Below are positions 8,848-16,406 of a stretch of 64,000 nucleotides of DNA, in pieces. Position numbers and translations under genes: made by a program. The notes below the pieces were generated by a model. That model was given only the letters and a program-made list of their open reading frames with translations. It did no database searches and was not told the origin of the DNA. How positions within the stretch are numbered: position 1 is the stretch's first letter; each line of letters begins with the position of its first letter. This stretch comes from Polyangiaceae bacterium (GTDB lineage: Bacteria; Myxococcota_A; Polyangia; Polyangiales; Polyangiaceae): NCBI GenBank assembly GCA_041389725.1, contig JAWKRG010000017.1, positions 62,001 through 126,000 of the forward strand, written 5' to 3'.

Positions 8848-9984
8848 TCAGTCGCCCGCGCGTGTCTTCAGGGCTTGTGCCAGGGATTCCCGCCGCGCTT
8901 GGATGGTCGGCCCCATGAACGTCATCACGAAGCGCGCGAACTGGTCTTTGGGAACGGGCGCGCACACCTCGGCGTAGGCGTATTGAATGGCACGGCGCAT
9001 TTCTGCCGAGGTTTGGAAGCGATCCTGGGGTTCCCGGGCCAAGGCGCGGTACACGATTTCGGCCACGGGTCTGGGCGTTCCGGCGGGCAAGGGTGGCACC
9101 GGCTCGCCGTATTTTATCTGACGAACGATACTCGGAATGTCGCCCTCGTAGGGCAAGCGCTGTGCAATCAAACGATACAGCACGACGCCCACAGCCCAGA
9201 TGTCCGTGCGGCGATCCGGCGAGGCGCGCAGCACTTGCTCGGGCGCCATGTAGCTGACCTTACCCTTGAGCACGCCAGTGCGGGTTTGCTCGGCGAGGCG
9301 CGCGCTGGCTTTCGCGACCCCGAAGTCGATGAGCTTCACGTCGCCATGCGACGAGAGCATGATGTTCGACGGCGACACGTCGCGATGAACGACATTGAGG
9401 TTCTCTCCCTGGGGGTCGCGTAGCTCGTGGGCTTGGTGCAGGCCCAAGCAGCACTCGCCGACGATACGCAGCGCAATGGCGAGCGGCACTTCTTTGCCCT
9501 TGGCGGCAAGCGCGCGCAGCAACGAACTGAGCGTGTCGCCTTCGACCCATTCCAACACGACGTAGGGAATGTCGCCGTGGGTGCCCACGTTGCGGATGCT
9601 GACCACGTTGGGATGGCGGATCTCCGAGAGCAGCTTGGCTTCGTCGAGAAACATGTGCACGAACGCTTGGTCGTGACACAAGCTCGGCAGCAGTGTCTTC
9701 AGGGCAACGACTTCCTTCTTGCCGTTGGAGCGTCTGCGCCACGCCATCCACACGAAGGCCATGCCGCCCTTGGCCAAGCGCGTGACCAGCTCGTAGCGCC
9801 CGACTTTGGTGCCCGCCTCCAGAGGTGTGGGCAGTAGCGGTACGTCGGGGGGCTCGCTCGTCTTGGCAACCACCTCTGCCCAACGCGCCTTGAGCTTGCC
9901 GGTACCCGTGATCGTGTCGGTCTCCTCCCACTCGCTGGGCGGCGACAAGTCGGGCACTTTTTGAGGTGGGTCGGAGGCGGCCAT
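8848..9984 (-). CDS. soluble Ser/Thr protein kinase
   Basis: A 378-residue cytoplasmic kinase with no transmembrane segment. The kinase domain (about residues 62-325) has the loop LAKGGMAFVW, the lysine in VALKTL, DFG in LIDFGVAK and APE in YMAPEQ. The catalytic loop reads HRDVSPSN: the usual Lys two after the Asp is Ser, a variant common in myxobacterial kinases and also seen at 61753-63360. A 60-residue N-terminal region precedes the domain, and the last 60 residues are helical. ATG at 9984. The gene is 25 bp upstream of the transmembrane kinase, likely one transcript, and divergent from the RNB ribonuclease. Confidence 0.92.
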   Translation of the reverse strand: MAASDPPQKVPDLSPPSEWEETDTITGTGKLKARWAEVVAKTSEPPDVPLLPTPLEAGTKVGRYELVTRLAKGGMAFVWMAWRRRSNGKKEVVALKTLLPSLCHDQAFVHMFLDEAKLLSEIRHPNVVSIRNVGTHGDIPYVVLEWVEGDTLSSLLRALAAKGKEVPLAIALRIVGECCLGLHQAHELRDPQGENLNVVHRDVSPSNIMLSSHGDVKLIDFGVAKASARLAEQTRTGVLKGKVSYMAPEQVLRASPDRRTDIWAVGVVLYRLIAQRLPYEGDIPSIVRQIKYGEPVPPLPAGTPRPVAEIVYRALAREPQDRFQTSAEMRRAIQYAYAEVCAPVPKDQFARFVMTFMGPTIQARRESLAQALKTRAGD

Positions 9985-10088
9985 GGGCGGCTTCTTCTCG
10001 CTTCAGGATACGCGCGGGAGGGCGCAAAAAAAAGCGCGGGGCTCTTGGCTCCTTTTCCTGCGGTCCGGGGGCCGGCAGGATGTGCCCC

Positions 10089-11663
10089 ATGCGCGAGGCA
10101 CTCCTATCTTTGGCGCGCGAGCACGGGCTCAGCGAGGAATTCCCGGAGGAGGTCGTTCGCGCAGCAGAGCGGGCCGTCACGAGCACCCCCGTGCAGGCGC
10201 CGACCTTGCTGGATCTGACCCCGCTGCCCTTCGTGACCATCGACGGCCGCAGCACGCGCGACCTCGACCAAGCGCTCTACGTCGAGCGCATCGGCGACGC
10301 GTTTCGCGTGGACTACGCCATCGCCGATGCCTCGAGCTTCGTCGTTCCCGGAGAGCCGCTCTTCGACGAGGCGCTCTTGCGCGGGAGCAGCTACTATCTG
10401 CCGGGGCTATCCATTCCCATGCTGCCACGGCCGCTCTCCGAGGGCGCCATCTCGCTCAATCCGAAGGTCGAACGGCGCGCGCTGGTGTTTCGCATGCACC
10501 TCGATGCGGACTCCGAGGTGACGCGCACGGAGGTCGTGCATGCGCGCATTCTCAGTCGCGCCAAGCTGGCCTTCGAAGACGTGGAAGACTTCTACGCGGA
10601 CGAGCGGGGCCACGCCCTCGCACGCGAGCCCTTCGCGGATAGCTTGGCACTACTGCGCGAAGTGGGGCAGCGGCGCATGCGTCGCGCCGAAGAACTCGAC
10701 GTGGTGCGCTTCCGCCGCACGGAAGTCAGTATCGGACTGGAGCGCGGGCACGCGGTAGTCGCTCGGGAGTTGCGCCTGCCCGTCGAACAGTACAACGAGC
10801 AGCTCAGTCTGCTGTGCAACGTGGAGGGCGCTCGACTGCTACAGGCTGGGGACACGCCGAACGACGCCGTGGAACCCATCTTTCGCGTGCACGCGGGGCC
10901 GAATGCAGAGACCCTGGCAGAGCTCGATGCCCTGTTGGAGCAGCTGATCCAACTGCATGGGCTTTCCGCGGAGCGCTGGCGGCGTAATCGCCACGAGCGC
11001 AGTCTGGCGCAATGGTTGGACGAATTGCCGAACGACGGACCCGAGCGTCGCGTCGCGCTCGCCGTGCATCGTCAAGCCATGCTCAAGACCGGGCGTTCGG
11101 CCTTCAGCGCGGAGCCCGGTGCCCACTTCGGCGTCGGCGCGGACGTCTACGGGCGCTTCTCGGCTCCCATGCGCGAGATCGTGGGCGTGTATCTCCATCG
11201 AGAGCTGCGCGAACGGATTGCCGGGCGCTCCCTGGACGCGGCGGGGGTTCCGACGGGGCTGGAGCTGCGCGACGCGGTCTTGGAGGCAGCGAACCGCTCC
11301 AAGGATCTGCAAAAGCAGCTCACCCGCGAGGCCAACCTGCTGGTGCTGGAGCAAGTGTTCGATGCGGTGCTGAACGCTCCCACGGATCAGCGCCGGTTTG
11401 CCGGCACCGTGCTCGGAATCGCGAGAAACAAGCTGCACGTCTTGCTCGACGATCCGCCACTGGAAGTGAAGGCCTACCACCGCGATCTGGCGGAAGCCCT
11501 CGGGCAACGCGTGTACGCGGAGGACGACGGTGTGGCGCTCTTTCGGGAGGGCGGCGCACCCGTGTGCCGGCTGGGCCAGGCCGTGACCCTGGAGCTGGTC
11601 GGCAAGGACGCGCGGCAGCGGCGCTTTCGCTTCCACCTCGTACCCGGGAAGACCGCGCCGTGA
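10089..11663 (+). CDS. RNB-domain ribonuclease (RNase II/R superfamily)
   Basis: A 524-residue 3'-5' exoribonuclease-type protein. The RNB signature near residues 50-62 reads TIDGRSTRDLDQAL: D52, D58 and D60 match the metal-binding aspartates of RNase II, but the fourth position, normally Asp, is Gln (Q61). A second RNB hallmark, YGRFSAPMRE, lies near 355-365. No N-terminal cold-shock domains and only a short C-terminal region in place of a typical S1 domain. I prefer the ATG at 10089 (GGCAGGA upstream) over ATG 10080. The DNA methyltransferase gene follows directly. Confidence 0.88.
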   Translation: MREALLSLAREHGLSEEFPEEVVRAAERAVTSTPVQAPTLLDLTPLPFVTIDGRSTRDLDQALYVERIGDAFRVDYAIADASSFVVPGEPLFDEALLRGSSYYLPGLSIPMLPRPLSEGAISLNPKVERRALVFRMHLDADSEVTRTEVVHARILSRAKLAFEDVEDFYADERGHALAREPFADSLALLREVGQRRMRRAEELDVVRFRRTEVSIGLERGHAVVARELRLPVEQYNEQLSLLCNVEGARLLQAGDTPNDAVEPIFRVHAGPNAETLAELDALLEQLIQLHGLSAERWRRNRHERSLAQWLDELPNDGPERRVALAVHRQAMLKTGRSAFSAEPGAHFGVGADVYGRFSAPMREIVGVYLHRELRERIAGRSLDAAGVPTGLELRDAVLEAANRSKDLQKQLTREANLLVLEQVFDAVLNAPTDQRRFAGTVLGIARNKLHVLLDDPPLEVKAYHRDLAEALGQRVYAEDDGVALFREGGAPVCRLGQAVTLELVGKDARQRRFRFHLVPGKTAP

Positions 11664-11734
11664 CAAAGAATGTCACAGCGCCGGCTTCCAAGAAGCGACT
11701 GCGCGCCCGTGCAGTGATAGAACCCGAAGCTGCC

Positions 11735-12523
11735 ATGACGGACAGCGCGATGGACACTGCGGATTTCCGGCTCACGCCCTCGGGGCCAGTCCCCGCCCGG
11801 AGCTTGGGCAGGGCCGCCGAGTTTTCGGTTCAGCGCCAAGATGCGGTGGTCTTTCTACGCAGCCTGGCGAGTGAGAGCGTGGACTTGCTGGTCACGGACC
11901 CGGCCTACGAGTCCTTGGAAAAGCATCGCGCGGTGGGCACCACCACGCGGCTGAAGCGCAGCAAGTCCAGCAGCAACGACTGGTTCGCGATCTTCCCCAA
12001 CGCGCGCTTTCCGGAGCTGTTCGCCGAGGCGTATCGCGTGCTGCGCCCCAACACGCACTTCTACCTGTTCTGCGATCAAGAGACGATGTTCGTGGCCAAG
12101 CCCGCTGCAGAAGCCGCGGGCTTCAAGTTCTGGAAGCCGATCGTGTGGGACAAGCGCAAGATCGGCATGGGCTATCACTACCGCTCACGCTACGAGCTGA
12201 TCCTCTTCTTCGAGAAAGGCAAGCGGCGGCTCGCGGACTTGTCGGTGCCCGACATCTTGGAAGTGCCACGCATCCGCGGTGGCTACCCCGCTGAGAAGCC
12301 GCCGGAAGTGGCGGAAGTGCTCATTCGGCAGAGCAGCGACACTCCGGCCGTGGTGGTCGATCCCTTCGCGGGCTCGGGTTCCGTCGGCGTGGCGGCTGCC
12401 AAACTCGGTCGGCACTTTCTCGGGTCCGACATCTGTACCGAAGCCGTCAACATCGCGACCCAGCGTGTACGTGAAGCAGGCGCGGAGGCTTCTCAGAGCC
12501 TCTACGACTCACTTCGCGCATGA
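11735..12523 (+). CDS. site-specific DNA amino-methyltransferase
   Basis: A 262-residue SAM-dependent DNA methyltransferase (N6-adenine or N4-cytosine). Catalytic motif IV DPAY is at residues 55-58, a variant of DPPY, and SAM-binding motif I DPFAGSGSVG is at 209-218. Motif IV before motif I is the beta-class order. A GTG at 11660 overlaps the ribonuclease stop (GTGA) and has GGGAAGA upstream; it would add 25 polar residues, but GC3 there is low, so I use the ATG at 11735. The PD-(D/E)XK nuclease starts 17 bp downstream, which suggests a restriction-modification pair. Confidence 0.88.
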   Translation: MTDSAMDTADFRLTPSGPVPARSLGRAAEFSVQRQDAVVFLRSLASESVDLLVTDPAYESLEKHRAVGTTTRLKRSKSSSNDWFAIFPNARFPELFAEAYRVLRPNTHFYLFCDQETMFVAKPAAEAAGFKFWKPIVWDKRKIGMGYHYRSRYELILFFEKGKRRLADLSVPDILEVPRIRGGYPAEKPPEVAEVLIRQSSDTPAVVVDPFAGSGSVGVAAAKLGRHFLGSDICTEAVNIATQRVREAGAEASQSLYDSLRA

Positions 12524-12540
12524 GGCAGTAACGGAGCGAG

Positions 12541-13020
12541 ATGACGGGGAACGCTTACAAGCACCTGATCGCGCGCTACTTGCTGTCCGCCTATGGCTCG
12601 CGGGGCATTCAGCTGTTCGAGGAGGTTCAGTTAGGGACCTCCATCATCGGCAAGCAGCGCCGGGTCGACTTGCTGGTGTTGGAACCCAGCACCGGCAGCG
12701 CCCTGGTCGTCGAGTGCAAGTTCCAGGACTCGAGCGGCACGGCCGACGAAAAGATCCCCTACGCTCTGCAGGACTTGCAGGCGCTGCGTGTGCCGAGCGT
12801 GATCGCCTACGCAGGGTCAGGGTTCTCTGAGGGTGTTTTGCACTTGCTGCAAAGCTCGGAGCTGGCCGCCTATTGTCTGCCCGGGGAAGAGCTGAAACCG
12901 CTCCAGCGCCGCGCCGGCGAATCCATCGACAGTGGGACGTGGCAGCTGGACCACGTGGTCGCGCTCACCTTCAAGTGGTGGGACGTCGTGCTGAGCGGGC
13001 GAACACCGTTGATGCTCTGA
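12541..13020 (+). CDS. PD-(D/E)XK nuclease-like protein, candidate restriction enzyme
   Basis: A 159-residue protein with the PD-(D/E)XK core: D43 in RRVDLLVL, then E58-C-K60 at the end of the next strand, and a plausible helix-borne acid at E27 or E28. The fold class covers restriction enzymes, Holliday-junction resolvases and repair nucleases. The length is in the range of small type II enzymes such as PvuII. It starts 17 bp after the methyltransferase with GGAGCGAG before ATG. Function as the cognate restriction enzyme is inferred from this placement only. Confidence 0.75.
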   Translation: MTGNAYKHLIARYLLSAYGSRGIQLFEEVQLGTSIIGKQRRVDLLVLEPSTGSALVVECKFQDSSGTADEKIPYALQDLQALRVPSVIAYAGSGFSEGVLHLLQSSELAAYCLPGEELKPLQRRAGESIDSGTWQLDHVVALTFKWWDVVLSGRTPLML

Positions 13021-13346
13021 GCGCGGGCGCACTACACCCGCGAACGCATGACGCTCGCGTGGGGCCGAGGTGCGCGAGGGGAGCGCGGCCGGCGGATGTC
13101 CGCGGCGGGCGCCTCGAGTGGGCTTGATCGAGATCAAGCGGGTGCGCAGCTGGGAGCGGTCCGCGCGCCTCGCAGAGCCGCCATCGCAAGGCACCAAGAT
13201 CCTTGGCCAATTCCGGCGCGGCGGGCTCCTGCCCACCGAGGTGCATAACGGCCTACGCGCCTAGGCCCCTGAATTACTTGGTCTTTTTCGACAAGTTCCG
13301 TGACCCGACGGCAAATGTGTGTCAGCTCTCGGGCCCCGGAGGAGCC
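13021..13346 (+). other. 326-bp intergenic region before the desaturase
   Basis: No convincing gene. The first part is GC-rich. The middle has an FNR-type palindrome (13122-13139), and the last 80 bases are relatively AT-rich (CTTGGTCTTTTTCGACAAG near 13280) and likely carry the promoter, ending in a strong GGAGGAG site before the desaturase ATG. Confidence 0.5.
13122..13139. promoter_or_regulatory. FNR/CRP-family-type palindrome
   Basis: GCTTGATCGAGATCAAGC is a perfect palindrome with 8-base arms and matches the consensus TTGAT-N4-ATCAA used by FNR/DNR-type oxygen-sensing regulators. It lies 208 bp before the desaturase start. Since desaturases use O2, oxygen-linked control makes sense, but the regulator is not in this window. 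Confidence 0.5.
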
Positions 13347-14315
13347 ATGGGTCTGCGCAATCTCGCTGACATTCGTTCTGTGTTGTGGGTCGTCATCGCG
13401 GCGGCTTTGGTTGGGTTGCAGATCGCAAAGCCCGAGCTGGCGCCCTACTTGTTTTGGGTGAGCTGCTACTTCGCGCTCGCGTGCGGAGTGATGGCGCACA
13501 ACCACAATCACTGCCCCACCTTCAAGAACAAGCAATCCAGTGAGTTGTTCGGCATCGCGCTGTCCGTGTTCTACGGCTACCCGACCTTCGCTTGGATCCC
13601 CACTCACAACTTGAATCACCACAAGTTCGTGAACAAGGCGGGCGACGCGACGATCACCTGGCGCTACTCAAAGAAGCACAGCTTTTGGGTCGCTCTGATC
13701 TACCCCTTCGTCTCCGGCTACTACCAGAGCGCGCCGACCAAGGAGTTCATCGACAAGGCGCGAGAGAAGAACCCGAAGCTCTATCGACGCATCCTGACGC
13801 AGTACTTCGTGTGGGTAGGAGCGCACCTGTCGCTGCTCGGCATCTCGATTGCCGTCAATGGCTTCCGCGTCGGTCTAGTGACGTGGGTGTTGTGCTGCTT
13901 CATTCCCGCCGTGTTCGCGCTGTGGACGATCATGCTGTTCAACTACGAGCAGCACGTACACACGGACCCCTGGAGCGAGCACAACCACTCCCGTAGCTTC
14001 ACCAGCCCCACCCTGAACTTCCTGCTCTTCAACAACGGCTACCACGCGGCTCATCACGAGTACCCGGGTGTGCACTGGACGAAGTTGAAGGAGCTGCACT
14101 ACGAGATGGCCAAGGACATCGATCCGCAGCTGATGCAGACCAGCGTGTGGTGGTACTGGTTCAAGCAGTACGCCCTGGCCTGGGCCATTCCCAGTCTCGG
14201 CAGCACGCAGGTGGGGCGCGCGCCCTACGACCCGCCCGAGGGCGCGAGCATGGACCTCACTTCCGGCTCCGTAGAAGCCGAGGAGATGGGGACCAACGCC
14301 GCCATGGTGCGCTGA
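13347..14315 (+). CDS. membrane fatty acid desaturase
   Basis: A 322-residue membrane di-iron desaturase, which puts a double bond into acyl chains using O2 and an electron donor. Three histidine boxes are visible: HNHNH (51-55), HNLNHH (87-92) and HAAHH (233-237), with hydrophobic segments near residues 11-50, 70-85, 112-128 and 150-200. The ATG at 13347 has CGGAGGAG upstream; the open frame before it is non-coding. The third box followed by EYPG is typical of the family. The C-terminal tail of about 30 residues is acidic and polar. Its 3' end is duplicated in tandem. Confidence 0.92.
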   Translation: MGLRNLADIRSVLWVVIAAALVGLQIAKPELAPYLFWVSCYFALACGVMAHNHNHCPTFKNKQSSELFGIALSVFYGYPTFAWIPTHNLNHHKFVNKAGDATITWRYSKKHSFWVALIYPFVSGYYQSAPTKEFIDKAREKNPKLYRRILTQYFVWVGAHLSLLGISIAVNGFRVGLVTWVLCCFIPAVFALWTIMLFNYEQHVHTDPWSEHNHSRSFTSPTLNFLLFNNGYHAAHHEYPGVHWTKLKELHYEMAKDIDPQLMQTSVWWYWFKQYALAWAIPSLGSTQVGRAPYDPPEGASMDLTSGSVEAEEMGTNAAMVR

Positions 14316-14350
14316 GTCGACCAAAGATGGTGCGCTGAGTCGCCCAAAGA
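14305..14350 (+). repeat. 3'-end duplication of the desaturase gene (2 contiguous 23-bp copies)
   Basis: ATGGTGCGCTGAGTCGACCA plus AAG (14305-14327) is followed at once by the same 23 bases with one change (A to C) at 14328-14350. The unit contains the last codons and TGA stop. The head-to-tail junction and single mismatch make it the cleanest example of the pattern. Confidence 0.9.
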
Positions 14351-14366
14351 TAGGCTCGGGGCCGCG

Positions 14367-14813
14367 ATGATCGCCGCGGCCCCTGCCTGGCTGCCCGAGC
14401 CTGTCCGCGCGCTCTTGGAGCACGCGGTCTCTGCTCGGGTGCTCGCCGCGCTGAGTCTGCTTTCCGTGCTGACCTTCGTGGGCAGCTTGCTGGCCCTGCC
14501 GTGGCTGATCGCGCGGCTGCCTACGGACTACTTCGTCGAGGACGGCACTCCGCCTTCGGCGGTGCTTCGCAGCGAGCGCGCGATCAGCGTGGCGCGCGTC
14601 GTGCGTCCCGTGCTGGGTACGATGCTGATCCTAGCCGGCGTGGCGATGTTGGTGCTGCCGGGCCAGGGGGTGCTCACCATCTTGGTCGGGCTGTCGCTGC
14701 TCGACTTCCCTGGAAAACGCCGGCTTCAACGCCGCATCGTGTCACGCCCACGCGTGCTCGGCGCGCTCAACGCCATTCGCGCGCGGGCTCACAAGCCGCC
14801 TTTGGTGTTGTGA
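14367..14813 (+). CDS. small membrane protein, PGPGW-like
   Basis: A 148-residue protein with two or three hydrophobic segments (about residues 24-48, 78-93 and 95-110). The phrase LVLPGQGVLTILVGLSLLDFPGK matches in style the PGPGW-type small membrane proteins, whose role is unknown. The C-terminal 40 residues are basic and probably cytoplasmic. It lies about 50 bp after the desaturase on the same strand. Confidence 0.75.
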   Translation: MIAAAPAWLPEPVRALLEHAVSARVLAALSLLSVLTFVGSLLALPWLIARLPTDYFVEDGTPPSAVLRSERAISVARVVRPVLGTMLILAGVAMLVLPGQGVLTILVGLSLLDFPGKRRLQRRIVSRPRVLGALNAIRARAHKPPLVL

Positions 14814-14852
14814 GACGACGGGCGTCGACCCTGCGCTACAATGGGCGGGCGC

Positions 14853-15677
14853 ATGTGTGAACTCTTCGCCATGTCCGCTCGCTTTCCCGCCACGGTTCGC
14901 CTGAGCTTCACGGAACTGGCTCGCCACGGGGGCGCCACGGGTCCCCACGGTGATGGTTGGGGAGTGGCCTTCCAAGAGGACACCGACGTGCGCCTGTTGC
15001 GGGAGCCGACCCCGGCCAGTTCCAGCGCTTGTGCGACGTTGCTGCAGCATCACGAGATCCAGAGCGACTCCGTGATTGCCCACATTCGCCTCGCGACTCA
15101 GGGCGGCCGCGCGTTGAAGAACACGCAGCCTTTCGTACGCCAGCTGGGAGGACGCATGCACACCTTTGCCCACAACGGGCGACTCGACGGCATCGAGCAA
15201 GCCATGCCCCTGACTGGGCAGCGCTTCAGAACCGTGGGTGACACGGACTCGGAGCACGCCTTTTGCCTGTTGCTCGAGGGTCTGGCGTCGCTGTGGCAGG
15301 GCGGGGAAGTTCCCCCTCTCGCGCAGCGCTACGATCTCGTCTGCGCCTTCGCCGCCCGCGTCGCGGAGCTTGGGCCGGCCAACTTCCTCTATTCGGACGG
15401 AGATGCGCTCTTCGTCCACGCCCACCAGCGCAAGCAGGAGAGCGGCTCCTTCGCACCACCCGGTCTGCATTTGCTTTTCCGGGTCTGCGAGCGCGACGAG
15501 CTGCCCCTCAGCACCGATGCGGTCCAGGTCATCCGCAGCCAGCCCGAACAAGAAGTCGCGCTGGTTGCCAGCGTACCCCTGTCTCCGGAGGCGTGGCTGC
15601 CCTTGCGCGAGGGCTCCGTACTCGCTTTTCGCGGCGGGAAATTGGCGGCCGGAGCGCTCGCGGCGCACCCGGGTTGA
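14853..15677 (+). CDS. class II glutamine amidotransferase (YafJ-like)
   Basis: A 274-residue Ntn-type glutamine amidotransferase. The start is set by the nucleophile: ATG at 14853 puts Cys at position 2 (MCELFAMS), as needed after Met removal, whereas the ATG at 14841 would bury it. Further hallmarks are HGDGWG, AHIRLAT, FAHNG and the DSE motif in DTDSEHAF. Proteins of this YafJ/DUG3 type are thought to release ammonia from glutamine or gamma-glutamyl substrates, with the acceptor usually unknown. The gene's 3' end is copied downstream. Confidence 0.9.
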   Translation: MCELFAMSARFPATVRLSFTELARHGGATGPHGDGWGVAFQEDTDVRLLREPTPASSSACATLLQHHEIQSDSVIAHIRLATQGGRALKNTQPFVRQLGGRMHTFAHNGRLDGIEQAMPLTGQRFRTVGDTDSEHAFCLLLEGLASLWQGGEVPPLAQRYDLVCAFAARVAELGPANFLYSDGDALFVHAHQRKQESGSFAPPGLHLLFRVCERDELPLSTDAVQVIRSQPEQEVALVASVPLSPEAWLPLREGSVLAFRGGKLAAGALAAHPG

Positions 15678-15782
15678 CCGCGTGCGGGTCGTGAAACTGA
15701 CGGCCGAAGCGCTCGCGGCGCACCCGGGTTGACCGCGTGTGCGCGTCCGGAAACTGGCGCGCGCTGCACTCGGGTTGAAGCG
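15633..15782 (+). repeat. 3'-end duplication of the amidotransferase gene (3 copies)
   Basis: The end of the gene (GCGCTCGCGGCGCACCCGGG then TTGACCGCGTG, stop TGA at 15675) recurs almost unchanged with its TGA at 15730, then in a more decayed form with TGA at 15776. Periods are 55 and 46 bp. The decay grows with distance from the gene. Confidence 0.88.
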
Positions 15783-15801
15783 CTCTGGCCCGGTTCGCCG
15801 A

Positions 15802-15822
15802 GTCAGGTGTCAAATACCTGAC
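15802..15822. promoter_or_regulatory. inverted repeat, candidate operator of the PAS-MCP pair
   Basis: GTCAGGT-GTCAAAT-ACCTGAC, with perfect 7-base arms and a 7-base centre, lies about 60 bp before the PAS gene start. Size and symmetry suit a dimeric regulator. The regulator is unknown. Confidence 0.4.
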
Positions 15823-15884
15823 ATCGACGTCCGTTAAAGGATGGCTGCGATTTGTCGTTACTCCAGGAAAACCAGGAGGTAGCG

Positions 15885-16406
15885 GTGGCTCTAGCGGTTG
15901 TCAGTGAAGGACAGGAGCGGTTCTTCGACGAGAACGACATCATTGTCAGCAAGACGGACGTTCACGGTCGGATTACCTACGCCAACCAAGTGTTTCTCGA
16001 AGTGGCGGCCTACCGTGAGCAGGAAGTGCTCGGGGCCGCGCACAGCTTGATCCGGCATCGGGACATGCCGCGGTCGGTGTTTCACTTGCTGTGGGAAACG
16101 ATCGCCAGCGGGCGGGAGATCTTCGCCTACGTCGTCAATCGCACGAAGGATGACGCCTTCTACTGGGTGTTCGCCCACGTCACGCCGAGCTTCGACGCCA
16201 ACGGCCAGATCGTTGGTTACCACTCCAATCGACGCGTGCCCGAGCGCAAAGCCATCGACACCATCCGCGGCGTCTACGCCGAGCTACTCGCGACCGAAGC
16301 GAAAGCTTCGGGCAAACCCGAAGCCGTCCAGTTGGGGCGCGAACGTTTGGCTGAACTGTTGACTCAGGAGAAGACGAGCTATGACGAGTTCGTATTTGCC
16401 ATCTGA
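15885..16406 (+). CDS. Aer-like PAS sensor protein
   Basis: A 173-residue cytoplasmic protein that is one PAS domain of the aerotaxis-receptor (Aer) type. The phrases SKTDVHGRITYAN, LIRHRDMP, and YWVFAHVTP match the FAD-binding PAS of Aer, whose redox state reports energy level; the Trp usual after the G-R of the Aer motif is here Ile-Phe. The GTG at 15885 has AGGAGGT five bases upstream, better than the TTG at 15852. The C-terminal 45 residues look helical. Its stop lies 26 bp inside the chemotaxis receptor gene, so the two are made together and probably form a split receptor. Confidence 0.88.
   Translation: MALAVVSEGQERFFDENDIIVSKTDVHGRITYANQVFLEVAAYREQEVLGAAHSLIRHRDMPRSVFHLLWETIASGREIFAYVVNRTKDDAFYWVFAHVTPSFDANGQIVGYHSNRRVPERKAIDTIRGVYAELLATEAKASGKPEAVQLGRERLAELLTQEKTSYDEFVFAI

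Noticed and set aside
6918..8918. Long plus-strand frame of 666 codons opposite the kinase
   Set aside because: The opposite strand codes a complete Ser/Thr kinase with all motifs; the plus frame is rich in Arg, His and Gly as expected for a shadow.
11661..11675. Small inverted repeat TGACA-AAGAA-TGTCA at the ribonuclease/methyltransferase junction
   Set aside because: The arms have only five bases and it overlaps a stop codon; too weak to call an operator.
13048..13264. Short frames in the gap before the desaturase
   Set aside because: Under 70 codons, no Shine-Dalgarno, and they run through the regulatory palindrome.
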